DNA of 64,000 bases, taken from the NCBI RefSeq assembly GCF_000347035.1, contig NZ_ANIJ01000047.1, positions 433,501 through 497,500 on the forward strand. Reading direction: 5' to 3'. This DNA comes from Leptospira sp. B5-022 (GTDB lineage: Bacteria > Spirochaetota > Leptospiria > Leptospirales > Leptospiraceae). The notes beneath the pieces were generated by a model. That model ran no database searches and was not told where the DNA came from. It saw only the letters and a program-made list of their open reading frames with translations. The position numbers and the translations under genes are program-made. Below, piece after piece: positions 18,789 to 26,934 of the stretch (positions are counted from its first letter, which is position 1; each line of letters opens with the position of its first letter).

Positions 18789-20573
18789 ATGGGAAGGATC
18801 CAAGAACTTAGTCCGGAATTAATCAATCAAATCGCTGCCGGGGAAGTGATTGAATCCGCTCATTCCGTCCTGAAAGAAATGATGGAGAACTCCGTGGACG
18901 CGGGAGCGGACTCGATCGAAGTGGAATCCAGAGACGGGGGCCTGACCTCCTTACTTCTTTCGGATAACGGCTCGGGGATAGAAGAAGAGGATATCCCTCT
19001 TGCAATCCAAAGACATGCCACAAGCAAGATCCGTACATTAAAAGATCTTGAATTAGTTTCTTCTTATGGATTTAGAGGAGAAGCGTTGGCATCCATCGCT
19101 TCCGTTTCCAAACTTACGATAGAGACCGGAACCGGACAATCGACCGCCTGGAAGGTTAGAGCGGAAAAAGGACAGATCATTTCCAAAGAATCCATCCCGG
19201 GTTTTCACGGTACAAAGATCCTAGTCGAGGATCTATTCTATAATACTCCAGTCAGAAGGAAATTTTTAAAATCGGTCCGCTCCGAAGATAAGAAGATCCG
19301 AGACAAAGTAACTATCCAGGCTCTGGCAAGAGAAAATATTCGATTTAGATTCGTCCAAGACCATAAGGAGATCTATAGGCTTCCTCCCAAAGATAAAAAA
19401 GAAAGGATCATAGATCTATTCGGAGAAAATTTCAGGGATCATTTGTTGGAGGTCCAACTTGAAAAAAAGGGTTGGAAGGCAAAAGGTTATATCAGCGATC
19501 CCGATTTTTATAAATCCAACCGCACGGGACAGTTCATATTCGTGAACGGAAGACCGGTGGAGATCAAATATTCCTCTCATTTATTAAAAAAATGTTATGA
19601 TGAACTTCTTCCTCCGAACGCGCATCCATACTGTTTTTTATTTTTCGAAGTGGATCCCGAGTCCATAGATGTGAACGTTCATCCAGCCAAAAAAGAGATC
19701 CGTTTTTTGGATGAAGAGGGATTTAACACGTTCTTTCTGCAATTGATCCAAAAAGAACTTAGATCCAGCACGCCTGTCAGCTTTTTGGAATTGAAAAACA
19801 GGCTTTTAAGACCGGAACCGAAAAAGATGGAATCCACGTTATATTCCTTCTCTTCTTCCTCTTCCGGCGGAATAGAGCAGCAACTCTTAGGGGGAGCGCT
19901 TTATGAAGAAGTAAAACACTCTCCTTCCTTCCCCGTAGAAGCCGTCGGCCCAGGCTCCAGGTTAGAAGATCTGACCGATATTCCGATAAAACATTCCGAG
20001 TTCATTCCAAAAAAACATTTCGGTTTATTATTCGAAACGTTCATTTTGGCGGAAGGAGAGGACGGTTTTTATATCATCGACCAACATACCGCCCACGAAA
20101 GGATCCGTTACGAAGAAGTATTAAGAAAACTTAAGAAAAAAAATTACGGGATACAACCTCTTCTTACTCCTATTCGTATCCCTGTTTCGAAACAGGAAGC
20201 GGAAGATATAAAAGATAGATTGGGAGAATACCAAGAAGTGGGTTTAAAACTGGACTCACTCGGAGAAGACACAATGGTACTTCGAGAAGTTCCCGGTTAT
20301 TTTCTACCCGGACATGAAAAAGAGATCGTTCTGGATTTTTTAAATCGGACCGGAGGCAAAGAAGTTCCGGAGCCTGAGTTATACGATCTTATGGCAAAAT
20401 GTGTCGCTTGTAGATCCGCAGTGAAAAAAGGGGACCAACTTTCAGACCATCTAATCGCAGAGATGTTGAATCGCCTCAGTTATTGTGAGAACCCATCCCG
20501 TTGCCCTCATGGAAGACCCACCTTGGTCAAATTAACCAGAGAAGATCTGGAAAGAATGTTTCATCGCAGGTAA
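18789..20573 (+). CDS. mutL: DNA mismatch repair protein MutL
   Basis: MutL couples MutS mismatch recognition to strand incision. The 594-residue protein has the GHKL ATPase blocks at the N-terminus ('[27 protein letters not shown]', read in parts; 'DNGSGI'; 'RHATSKI'; '[10 protein letters not shown]'). The C-terminal endonuclease site is [12 protein letters not shown] (family pattern DQHAx2Ex4E), with '[10 protein letters not shown]' and 'CPHGRPT' as further metal ligands. This points to a nicking, methyl-independent MutL, as in most bacteria outside the gammaproteobacteria. A DedA-like gene follows at 3 bp. Confidence 0.96.
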   Translation: MGRIQELSPELINQIAAGEVIESAHSVLKEMMENSVDAGADSIEVESRDGGLTSLLLSDNGSGIEEEDIPLAIQRHATSKIRTLKDLELVSSYGFRGEALASIASVSKLTIETGTGQSTAWKVRAEKGQIISKESIPGFHGTKILVEDLFYNTPVRRKFLKSVRSEDKKIRDKVTIQALARENIRFRFVQDHKEIYRLPPKDKKERIIDLFGENFRDHLLEVQLEKKGWKAKGYISDPDFYKSNRTGQFIFVNGRPVEIKYSSHLLKKCYDELLPPNAHPYCFLFFEVDPESIDVNVHPAKKEIRFLDEEGFNTFFLQLIQKELRSSTPVSFLELKNRLLRPEPKKMESTLYSFSSSSSGGIEQQLLGGALYEEVKHSPSFPVEAVGPGSRLEDLTDIPIKHSEFIPKKHFGLLFETFILAEGEDGFYIIDQHTAHERIRYEEVLRKLKKKNYGIQPLLTPIRIPVSKQEAEDIKDRLGEYQEVGLKLDSLGEDTMVLREVPGYFLPGHEKEIVLDFLNRTGGKEVPEPELYDLMAKCVACRSAVKKGDQLSDHLIAEMLNRLSYCENPSRCPHGRPTLVKLTREDLERMFHRR

Positions 20574-20576
20574 AAT

Positions 20577-21173
20577 TTGAAAACCGAATCCCAAGAACTT
20601 AGAAACTCCACGGAGAACGTAATCACTTCCTTGGTCCGACAGACATTGGTCGCAAGTGTGATCTTATTATTGATCGTTTTAATACTCGCCAGATTTTTTA
20701 ATGAAAGGGTCACTCAGGTCGCCGGACTATTTTTGGATTACACCGGAGTATGGGGGGTAGGTCTTGCGATATTTGTTGCCGACTCGGTACATGTCTTTTT
20801 TCCTCCTGATACATTCTTGATATTGGCAGTAGCGGCAAAAATGACCGATTTCTGGGTAATCTTCTTCGCATCTTTTGGGTCTTTACTTGCGGGAGGATGT
20901 TCTTATTCCCAAGGAAGATTCCTACTTCCTAAATTGCACATATTTACCAAGTTCATTCGAAATCACGAAGAGAAGTTGGAAGTATATGTAAAACGATTCG
21001 GATTCTGGGCGGTGGTTCTTGCAGCGCTTACGCCGTTACCTTATTCCTGGACTTCCGTGGCTGCAGGAGCGATGAATATGAGGATCCATCTTTTTTTCGC
21101 TGCTGCACTTTTTCGGATCCCCCGTTTTATTCTTTATTATTACCTAATAAAGGGCGGATGGATCGGGGTCTAA
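20577..21173 (+). CDS. DedA/VTT-domain membrane protein (YqaA-like)
   Basis: The 198-residue protein has four or five hydrophobic segments and VTT/DedA family features: 'FVADSVHVFFPPDTFLI', 'FGSLLAGGCSYSQGRFLLPK' and 'FGFWAVVLAALTPLPYSWTSVAAGAM', with the conserved Pro and Gly-rich loops. Members act in lipid-carrier or phospholipid flipping and membrane homeostasis. The start is TTG at 20577, with AGG from the mutL 3' end as the likely ribosome-binding site, 3 bp after the mutL stop. No in-frame ATG fits as well. Confidence 0.8.
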   Translation: MKTESQELRNSTENVITSLVRQTLVASVILLLIVLILARFFNERVTQVAGLFLDYTGVWGVGLAIFVADSVHVFFPPDTFLILAVAAKMTDFWVIFFASFGSLLAGGCSYSQGRFLLPKLHIFTKFIRNHEEKLEVYVKRFGFWAVVLAALTPLPYSWTSVAAGAMNMRIHLFFAAALFRIPRFILYYYLIKGGWIGV

Positions 21174-21182
21174 ACATTCGGA

Positions 21183-21210
21183 TTGACGCATATTAGAAGC
21201 AAAGATACAA
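21183..21210 (+). promoter_or_regulatory. Candidate sigma-70 promoter before the small gene and rarA
   Basis: TTGACG (21183-21188) and ATACAA (21205-21210) are 16 bp apart. Transcription would begin near 21217, only a few bases before ATG 21219/21222. No Shine-Dalgarno is visible there, so the message may be leaderless or nearly so. This is a pattern match only. Confidence 0.4.
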
Positions 21211-21218
21211 AAGTTTAG

Positions 21219-21461
21219 ATGATGGACGATTCTCCCAGACTCATTCCTAAGACCAGAAAAGAATTGATCTTAGAAAATTTGGATTGGTTCGGTTTACCGG
21301 TTCGTATTTCCGAATTGGTGGAGAATGTATTGGACGGGAAGATTAGGGAACAATCCTTAGTATGCTGCCATAGCGCATGTGATGTATGCAATTCCACCAT
21401 CCGTTCCTGCATACGAAAGGTCCAAAGAGAATTGGAAGAAGAACTTGGGCAGTCTATTTGA
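21219..21461 (+). CDS. Small Cys-cluster protein upstream of rarA
   Basis: The 80-residue product is not a family I recognise by name. Its middle holds a dense cysteine cluster, '[16 protein letters not shown]' (CC-x4-C-x2-C-x5-C with a His), which could bind zinc or an Fe-S cluster. Charged amphipathic helices flank it ('[12 protein letters not shown]' and '[15 protein letters not shown]'). It overlaps the start of rarA in another frame, and its last codons contain the best ribosome-binding site for rarA. Tight coupling to rarA hints at a DNA-metabolism role, but this is context only. Start is ATG 21219 or the adjacent ATG 21222. Confidence 0.6.
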   Translation: MMDDSPRLIPKTRKELILENLDWFGLPVRISELVENVLDGKIREQSLVCCHSACDVCNSTIRSCIRKVQRELEEELGQSI

Positions 21462-22707
21462 AAGAGCGCCACTTCCTCATAAGATCAGGCCTAGTTCCTT
21501 TGCTCAGGTCATTGGACAGGAAAAGGCAAAACTTCAATTACAAAAATATAAAGAACCGATAAGTATTCTACTATACGGACCTCCGGGCACGGGAAAATCG
21601 ACGATCGCCAGGATTTTAGGTAATACGTGGAAACTACCTTTTGTGGAATACAATGCAGTCACCACCGGTGTAGCAGACATCAAAAAGCTGTTGGAAAGAT
21701 CCGAAAAAGAAGGAAGTATCTTACTTTTTCTAGATGAGATCCACAGATTCAGTTCTTCCCAACAAGATAGTTTATTAAAAGGAGTGGAGACCGGAGCGAT
21801 TGTTCTTATCGGAGCCACCACGGAGAATCCCTCCTTTCGGATCACAAGACCATTATTGTCCAGATGCCAGGTCCTTAAACTGGAACCTTTAGGAGAGAAC
21901 GATCTATTAGAGATACTTTCCAGAGGTATAGAATCCTTAGACCCGAAACCGAATATTACAAAAGAGGCAAGTTCTCTACTCGTCCGTTATTCCGGGGGAG
22001 ACGCTAGAAAACTTCTCTCCAATTTGGAAGGAATTGTTCTTTCGAAAGCTGCCGGAACCCAAATAGAAGCCTCCGATATAGAAACATTTTTGGAAAGTCG
22101 GGTAATCGAATACGACCAAAGTGGAGAGAGTCATTATGATGTGATCTCCGCGTTCATCAAGTCGGTGAGAGGAAGCGACCCTGATGCTGCTTTATTCTAT
22201 CTAGCTATGATGTTAGAAGGCGGAGAAGATCCGCTCTTTATCGCCAGACGGCTCATTATCCTTGCATCCGAAGATATCGGAAATGCTTCCGTTCATGGTT
22301 TACCTTTAGCTGTTGCAGGACTTCATGCAATAGAGACGATCGGAATGCCGGAAGGAAGGATTGTATTAGGGCAGGTCACTACATTCTTAGCCTCTTGTCC
22401 AAAGTCCAACGCCTCTTATTTAGGAATTGGTTCCGCACTTTCCTTTGTGAAAGAACGAGGGCCAAGTTTAAAGATCCCGAATCGACTTAGAAATGCTCCC
22501 ACTGCCACTCATAAAAAAGAAGGAGCAGGACAAGGGTATAAATATCCTCATGATTTCGGCGGATTTGTGCCATTCTCCTATTTTCCCGACGATCTCTCCG
22601 ACAATCCTCCTCAATTCTATAAACCGACTAAAAACGGAATGGAAGGAAAGATCAGGGAACATCTTGCCTCCATCTGGAAACAAATTTCTAGCAAAAAGTA
22701 CGAGTAA
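21445..22707 (+). CDS. rarA: Replication-associated recombination protein A (MgsA/RarA)
   Basis: RarA is a AAA+ ATPase of the clamp-loader/RuvB group that acts at stalled forks. Visible motifs are Walker A 'GPPGTGKST', Walker B '[10 protein letters not shown]', sensor 1 '[11 protein letters not shown]' and the family blocks '[18 protein letters not shown]' and 'SEDIGNAS'. The frame opens at ATG 21379, but TTG 21445 gives the usual short leader before '[11 protein letters not shown]' and has GGAAGAAG just upstream, so I chose it. It yields about 420 residues, a normal length. It overlaps the upstream small gene by 17 bp. The C-terminal lid '[16 protein letters not shown]' matches the family ending. 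Confidence 0.93.
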   Translation: MGSLFERAPLPHKIRPSSFAQVIGQEKAKLQLQKYKEPISILLYGPPGTGKSTIARILGNTWKLPFVEYNAVTTGVADIKKLLERSEKEGSILLFLDEIHRFSSSQQDSLLKGVETGAIVLIGATTENPSFRITRPLLSRCQVLKLEPLGENDLLEILSRGIESLDPKPNITKEASSLLVRYSGGDARKLLSNLEGIVLSKAAGTQIEASDIETFLESRVIEYDQSGESHYDVISAFIKSVRGSDPDAALFYLAMMLEGGEDPLFIARRLIILASEDIGNASVHGLPLAVAGLHAIETIGMPEGRIVLGQVTTFLASCPKSNASYLGIGSALSFVKERGPSLKIPNRLRNAPTATHKKEGAGQGYKYPHDFGGFVPFSYFPDDLSDNPPQFYKPTKNGMEGKIREHLASIWKQISSKKYE

Positions 22708-22878
22708 GCCACTCTTATAATTTCTACGAAGAAAAATTTGGGCGGCTCCTTCGCTCCGCTCAGGCCGTGCTGCTACGGGTTCGCGCATAAGCGCTCATCC
22801 GGACAAGCCCGGACTAAAGCCCTGCGCATCACTGCCGCGGTTTGTCTCGCAAAGCCGCAAAGTGGAGAAGAAATAGCT
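22708..22878. other. Intergenic region with short GC-rich inverted motifs
   Basis: No gene is supported here. The stretch is more G+C rich than its surroundings, with runs such as CGCTCCGCTC, GCGCATAAGCGC and GACAAGCCCGG that can form small hairpins. The motif 'gaagcgaagcga', in either orientation, recurs near 25803 and 47408, so this may be part of a dispersed intergenic repeat. Short ORFs on the minus strand here look like chance. Confidence 0.45.
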
Positions 22879-23028
22879 TGTAGGAGTTCCGACAGGAAAT
22901 GAAGATCGCCCCCACCCTGCATTGGGATTGGGGGGAGTGGCCCGTGGGAGCGCGCATTCTCGCATATCACAAAATCCTAGCTCCGTCAACCAAATCCTTC
23001 TCTTACAATCCGTGTAGGAGTTCCAACA
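22879..23028. repeat. Interspersed repeat, family A, copy 2
   Basis: A 150-bp element is bounded by TGTAGGAGTTCCGACA (22879-22894) and TGTAGGAGTTCCAACA (23013-23028). Between them are GCCCCCACCC, a G-rich run, CCCGTGGGAG, a 'catatcacaaaat' stretch and 'cttacaatc', all in the same order and spacing as in the copy at 9108-9260. It lies 100 bp upstream of the arsR-type gene and 170 bp downstream of rarA. Confidence 0.7.
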
Positions 23029-23083
23029 TCGCGGCCCCTCCGTGTCTCTGGATTTTCGTAAAATAACTTAATAAAAATGTTGC

Positions 23084-23125
23084 GTAGTTAAATAGCTACA
23101 TTTATATTTGTAGTTAAGTAGCTAC
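23084..23125 (+). promoter_or_regulatory. Double palindromic operator upstream of the ArsR-type gene
   Basis: Two near-identical 16-bp imperfect palindromes, GTAGTTAAATAGCTAC (23084-23099) and GTAGTTAAGTAGCTAC (23110-23125), begin 26 bp apart, about two and a half helical turns. The second ends 3 bp before ATG 23129, where a ribosome-binding site would normally be, and no SD is visible. Binding of the ArsR-type repressor encoded just downstream is the likely reading: autoregulation of the five-gene cassette. Confidence 0.7.
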
Positions 23126-23128
23126 ATA

Positions 23129-23452
23129 ATGAATTTACGAAGGGACGTATTCCAAGCAATCGCAGACCCCACTAGGCGCGCAATACTCCTGATGGTGGCC
23201 TCTCAGGCTATGACTGCAGGGGCGATCGCATCCAATTTTGATACAGCCAGGCCCACTGTTTCTAAACATTTACAAATTCTCACAGAGTGTGAATTGTTAA
23301 ATCAAGAACAGAACGGTAGGGAAATTTATTATCAATTGAATCTGAATAAGATGAAAGAAATTGCCGACTTTATAGAACCGTTCCGTAAAATGTGGGACGA
23401 CCGGTTCGATAAACTGGAATCCGTAATGAAAAAATACAGATCAAGAAAATAG
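23129..23452 (+). CDS. ArsR-family HTH repressor
   Basis: The 107-residue winged-helix protein has the ArsR pattern: '[16 protein letters not shown]' first helix, '[25 protein letters not shown]' helix-turn-helix (read in parts), and wing '[16 protein letters not shown]'. It has no metal-binding Cys pair (the only Cys is in 'ECELL'), so it is the metal-free type that usually sits with SRPBCC and DoxX genes. It probably represses its own cassette through the two palindromes directly upstream. The SRPBCC gene starts 3 bp after its stop. Confidence 0.9.
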   Translation: MNLRRDVFQAIADPTRRAILLMVASQAMTAGAIASNFDTARPTVSKHLQILTECELLNQEQNGREIYYQLNLNKMKEIADFIEPFRKMWDDRFDKLESVMKKYRSRK

Positions 23453-23455
23453 GAT

Positions 23456-23920
23456 ATGGAAAAAAAAACAAAAATTGATGCAGAGGACGGCAAACAAGAA
23501 TTGCTGATCACCAGGGAATTCGACCTTCCCTTGGATCTACTTTTTAAGGCGCATATAGAGCCGGAGATCGTAGAGGAATGGATGGGGACCAAAGTGATCA
23601 AACTGGAAGGAAAAAAGCATGGAAGCTGGCAATATGAAACTACGGATCCTTATGGCAACAAACACGGATTCAACGGTGTTATTCATGAATTTGTCCCTAA
23701 CCAAAAGATCACCCGCACTTTTGAAATGGAAAATTCTCCTTTTCCGCCTCAACTTGAGTTCTTAGAATTCGAAAAACTCGGTGAGGAAAAAAGCAAACTT
23801 ACAATGCACATTGTCTTCAAGTCCGTTGCACTTAGAGACCAGCTGCTTAAGCTACCGTTTGCTCAGGGCATTAATATGGCCCATAATAGATTACAAGAAG
23901 TAGTAAATAAATTAAAATAG
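23456..23920 (+). CDS. SRPBCC/AHSA1-like ligand-binding protein
   Basis: The 154-residue protein is of the SRPBCC (START-like) Activator-of-Hsp90-ATPase-homologue group: 'LLITREFDLPLDLLFKAHIEPE', 'EEWMGTKVIKLEG', 'GSWQYETTDPYGN' and a C-terminal long helix. These proteins bind hydrophobic small ligands, and bacterial copies usually follow an ArsR-type regulator as here. It is co-transcribed with its neighbours (3 bp upstream gap, 10 bp downstream). Ligand unknown. Confidence 0.88.
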   Translation: MEKKTKIDAEDGKQELLITREFDLPLDLLFKAHIEPEIVEEWMGTKVIKLEGKKHGSWQYETTDPYGNKHGFNGVIHEFVPNQKITRTFEMENSPFPPQLEFLEFEKLGEEKSKLTMHIVFKSVALRDQLLKLPFAQGINMAHNRLQEVVNKLK

Positions 23921-23930
23921 GATATTGGAC

Positions 23931-24302
23931 ATGAGAAACAAGGTTATATATTGGATCGCTACTGCATGGCTTTCCTTAGGAATGGTGTCTACCGGGATCG
24001 TGCAGATCATCCAAATGAAAGAAGAAGCGGATATGTTTGCACATTTAGGATATCCGGCCTATCTGATGATCATTTTGGGTGTTTGGAAATTGTTAGGTGT
24101 AATCGCTGTAATTGTCCCGAAATATCCTTTAGTCAAGGAATGGGCGTATGCGGGATTTTTCTTTACGATGTCCGGAGCAATTTTCTCTCATTTTGCAGCC
24201 GGGGACGGGGCAAAAGAATATTTCGGACCCGTATTATTACTTGTGCTTACGATCGTTTCCTGGTATTTCCGGCCGACAGATAGGAAGATCCCTGCAGTGT
24301 GA
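23931..24302 (+). CDS. DoxX-like four-helix membrane protein
   Basis: The 123-residue protein has four hydrophobic helices with the DoxX-like family pattern ('WIATAWLSLGMVSTGIVQI', 'HLGYPAYLMIILGVWKLLGVIAVI', 'KEWAYAGFFFTMSGAIFSHF', 'GPVLLLVLTIVSWYFRP'). I chose ATG 23931 over TTG 23925 because ATAGGATA lies at proper spacing. The role is unknown; DoxX-like proteins often accompany SRPBCC genes. Its TGA overlaps the GTG start of the next gene (GTGA). Confidence 0.85.
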   Translation: MRNKVIYWIATAWLSLGMVSTGIVQIIQMKEEADMFAHLGYPAYLMIILGVWKLLGVIAVIVPKYPLVKEWAYAGFFFTMSGAIFSHFAAGDGAKEYFGPVLLLVLTIVSWYFRPTDRKIPAV

Positions 24303-24892
24303 GTGAGACTAATATGAATCCAAAGGTTGATTTCTTTTTTAATAAAGCCAAACAATGGAAGGAAGAATATGAGGCGCTGCGCAAGATCGCTCTTGCCCTA
24401 GGACTCACCGAAGAATTAAAGTGGGGTCAACCTTGTTATACATATCAAAACAATAATATAGTTTTGATACATGGATTCAAAGAATATTGTGCGTTTTTGT
24501 TTTTCAAAGGCGCGTTATTAAAGGATCCAAATGGAATTTTAGTACAACAAACTAAAAATGTGCAGTCCGCTCGCCAGATCCGATTCACTAACGTTAAGGA
24601 AATCGACAAACTTAAAACCGCTTTAAAGGCTTATATCAAAAATGCGATCGAAGTGGAAAAATCCGGCCAAAAAGTGAATTTCAAAAAAACAAAAGAGTTC
24701 GATATGCCGGAAGAATTTTTAAGTAAATTGGAAGAATCTCCCGACTTAAGATCGGCTTTTGAGTCGTTGACGCCAGGTAGGCAAAGAGGATACCTTCTTC
24801 ATTTTTCTTCTGCCAAACAATCTAAAACTAGAGAGGCGAGGATTGAAAAGTATATACCTCATATTTTAAAAGGTAAGGGATTAGATGATTAA
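24299..24892 (+). CDS. YdeI-type protein (DUF1801 plus OmdA-like)
   Basis: The 197-residue product has an N-terminal DUF1801 domain ('LRKIALALGLTEELKWGQPCYTY' and 'FLFFKGALLKDPNGIL') and a C-terminal YdeI/OmpD-associated (OmdA) helical part ('MPEEFLSKLEESPDLRSAFESLTPGRQRGYLLHFSSAKQ', read in parts). The GTG start at 24299 overlaps the doxX stop and has AGGAAGA about 10 bases upstream; ATG 24314 is the alternative. Family function is not established, with stress resistance suggested for some members. It belongs to the ArsR-led cassette. Confidence 0.85.
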   Translation: MSETNMNPKVDFFFNKAKQWKEEYEALRKIALALGLTEELKWGQPCYTYQNNNIVLIHGFKEYCAFLFFKGALLKDPNGILVQQTKNVQSARQIRFTNVKEIDKLKTALKAYIKNAIEVEKSGQKVNFKKTKEFDMPEEFLSKLEESPDLRSAFESLTPGRQRGYLLHFSSAKQSKTREARIEKYIPHILKGKGLDD

Positions 24893-25409
24893 AAAGAAGG
24901 TTTCAGCAAAGAAGAAGGCGCCAACTAAAACTTCGATGAATAAATCACCTAAGTTTAAAAAGGCAGGCGCAAAGAAATCCACTCGGATGAGGAATTCAGG
25001 AAAGAAGGAGCCTATCTTACTTTCCGGAGGAAATCCTCAGATCGCAAAAGGTTATGGTGACGGCCCGGTCCAAGAGTATATCGCAGCTATGCCCGGTTGG
25101 AAAAAAGAGATTGGGCGTAAACTCGACGAACTGATAGTCAGAACAGTCCCGCATGTTAGTAAAGCGGTAAAATGGAACTCTCCACTTTACGGGATCGAAG
25201 GCCAGGGGTGGTTTCTCGGAGTGCATGTATTTGCCAAATACGTTAAGATAGCATTCTTCAAAGGAGCTTCATTAAAACCGATGCCTCCGGGTTCCTCCAA
25301 GGTTCCGGGAACGCGTTATTTGGATATTCGAGAAGAAGACGGAATCGACGAAGCTCAACTTTCTTCTTGGATCAAACAAGCCAGCGAACTACCCGGCGAA
25401 AAATTATAG
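24885..25409 (+). CDS. DUF1801 protein with Lys/Ala-rich N-terminal tail
   Basis: The 174-residue protein begins with about 45 residues very rich in Lys, Ala, Ser and Thr ('KKKVSAKKKAPTKTS'), which recalls histone-H1-like or DNA-binding tails. A DUF1801 domain follows ('VQEYIAAMPGWKKEIGRKLDELI', 'VSKAVKWNSPLYGIEGQGW', 'KIAFFKGASLKPMPPG'). It overlaps the YdeI gene by 8 bp and is the last gene of the cassette. Two DUF1801 domains in adjacent genes suggest they act as a pair. The tail may bind nucleic acid; that is inferred from composition alone. Confidence 0.85.
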   Translation: MIKKKVSAKKKAPTKTSMNKSPKFKKAGAKKSTRMRNSGKKEPILLSGGNPQIAKGYGDGPVQEYIAAMPGWKKEIGRKLDELIVRTVPHVSKAVKWNSPLYGIEGQGWFLGVHVFAKYVKIAFFKGASLKPMPPGSSKVPGTRYLDIREEDGIDEAQLSSWIKQASELPGEKL

Positions 25410-25617
25410 GCAAGCGATTGGGCAAAGGTCCATTCATTCGCTTTAAAAGAAATATCTTTCTGTAATATTTTAGTCATTCACTTGTTCTAGAAAAGGAGTA
25501 AGCTAGCCAAGAACTGGAAATTTTTGACATAATACGGTAAGGGATTCGCTGTTTCGGGACGAAACTAATTAAGGGAATCGCAGGTCTTACCACCAAGACG
25601 AAAAAAGGAGGTTTCGA

Positions 25618-25788
25618 ATGTTTCAATCCGAAAGAGAAAAAAACGAAAAAAGCCAATTCCAAGCCAAAGGGCCGATCCAAGTCAGAAAGGAGTTTGCTCG
25701 CTCGGAAACAGCGAACTTCGGCACTAAAAAGGCAGAAAGTAGAGAAGAAAAAGTTGTCCGACTGAGGCCAGACCTATACGATAAATAA
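25618..25788 (+). CDS. Small charged protein, 56 residues
   Basis: ATG 25618 follows a perfect Shine-Dalgarno (AAGGAGGT, 25606-25613) at ideal spacing. The frame runs 56 codons to TAA at 25786. The product is hydrophilic and strongly charged, begins MFQSEREKNEKSQF and ends VVRLRPDLYDK, with no membrane segment or Cys. I do not recognise a family. A TTGACA occurs near 25525 upstream. Convergent hisC ends 27 bp downstream. The strong initiation signal is the main support; protein-level support is lacking. Confidence 0.55.
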   Translation: MFQSEREKNEKSQFQAKGPIQVRKEFARSETANFGTKKAESREEKVVRLRPDLYDK

Positions 25789-25814
25789 ATCCCCAGGCTT
25801 CAGAAGCGAAGCGA

Positions 25815-26912
25815 CTAAAGAAGTTCCGACAACCTTTCTAAAACCCGGTCGTTCTGTTCCGGCCTTCCAATCGTAATTCTCAAGGCATTCAATCCGTAAC
25901 TTTTCAGATTTCGTAATATGATCCCTTCCTTCAGCAATGTCTCGAAGGTTTGGGTGGAATCCAATTTTGCTTTGTCCAATTTGATCGTGATAAAATTCGC
26001 ATAAGATTCGAAGTAAAAGAGCCCTTTCTTCTCTGCAAATTTTTCGTAACGGATCATTTCCTTTAGGTTTGCCTTCAAATAATTTTCCACGAATTCCCTG
26101 TCGCTCAACGCGGTTGCAGCCGCTAACTGAGAAAGTTGAGAAACATTGAAGGGCGGTCGTAACTTATAGAATGCTCGGATCATTTCTTCGGAAGCGATAC
26201 CATATCCAATTCTCATCCCGCCTAATCCGTAAATTTTAGAAAACGTATTGGTATATAATACATTAGGGAATTTTGAAATTACATCCGCAGCTTGGATCTC
26301 TTTTTTAGGATCTCTGGTTTTTCCGAATTCCATATAAGCCGCATCCAAAACCACCATGGTTTCGGAGGAAATATTTTGGAGAAAAGTATATATATCTGCC
26401 TTGTCTAAAGCGTCCCCGATCGGGTTGCAGGGAGAGCAGATGAATATGATCTTAGGAGAATGTTTTTTGTACAGATCCAAAAGCTGGTCCAGATCATGCA
26501 GTTCGGAATCGGTTTGGATTGTTTCGGCTCCACATTGTCCTGCATATATAGAATACATCGAGAATGTTTTGCCGTTCTGTAGGATCTTGTCCCCGGGACT
26601 CAGGACCGATCTGGTCGCAAAATCGAAAATTTGATCGCTGCCGTTCCCTTGTATTACGTTTTTTGCATCTACTCCGTGTACTTTGGCAAGAGCATCCTTG
26701 AGCGCCTTATAGGAATCGTCCGGATACAAGGGCATCTTATAAACCGCTTCTTTTATCGTCTCGGAAACCTTGGGAGATACGCCGTACGGATTCTCGTTCG
26801 AAGCGAGTTTGAGAACCTTGTCCGGCGAAATTCCGTATTCACGTACGACTAATTCTATCGGTTTGCCGGCCTCGTAAGCCGGGATCTTGTCTAAAGCGGG
26901 CAGGAATCGCAT
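25815..26912 (-). CDS. hisC: Histidinol-phosphate aminotransferase
   Basis: HisC is a PLP aminotransferase of histidine synthesis. The 365-residue length is normal. Family blocks are 'KLASNENPYGVSP' near the N-terminus, 'QGNGSDQIFDF', 'SPCNPIGD' (usually NPNNPTG, here changed to NPIG with Cys before it), 'VVLDAAYMEFG', 'TNTFSKIYGLGGMRIGYG' with the Schiff-base Lys, and a C-terminal 'NALRITIGRPEQNDRVLERL'. It is not in a his operon. A related broad-specificity aminotransferase is possible but less likely given the block pattern. Confidence 0.93.
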   Translation of the reverse strand: MRFLPALDKIPAYEAGKPIELVVREYGISPDKVLKLASNENPYGVSPKVSETIKEAVYKMPLYPDDSYKALKDALAKVHGVDAKNVIQGNGSDQIFDFATRSVLSPGDKILQNGKTFSMYSIYAGQCGAETIQTDSELHDLDQLLDLYKKHSPKIIFICSPCNPIGDALDKADIYTFLQNISSETMVVLDAAYMEFGKTRDPKKEIQAADVISKFPNVLYTNTFSKIYGLGGMRIGYGIASEEMIRAFYKLRPPFNVSQLSQLAAATALSDREFVENYLKANLKEMIRYEKFAEKKGLFYFESYANFITIKLDKAKLDSTQTFETLLKEGIILRNLKSYGLNALRITIGRPEQNDRVLERLSELL

Positions 26913-26934
26913 CTAATTCCAGAAAAAAACGGAG

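Noticed and set aside
22468..22989. Minus-strand ORFs downstream of rarA
   Set aside because: They overlap rarA and the repeat element; Pro/Ser/Arg-rich composition fits repeat DNA.
25474..25680. 68-residue minus-strand ORF
   Set aside because: It is antisense to the 56-codon gene and its Shine-Dalgarno; the + strand has the better start signal.
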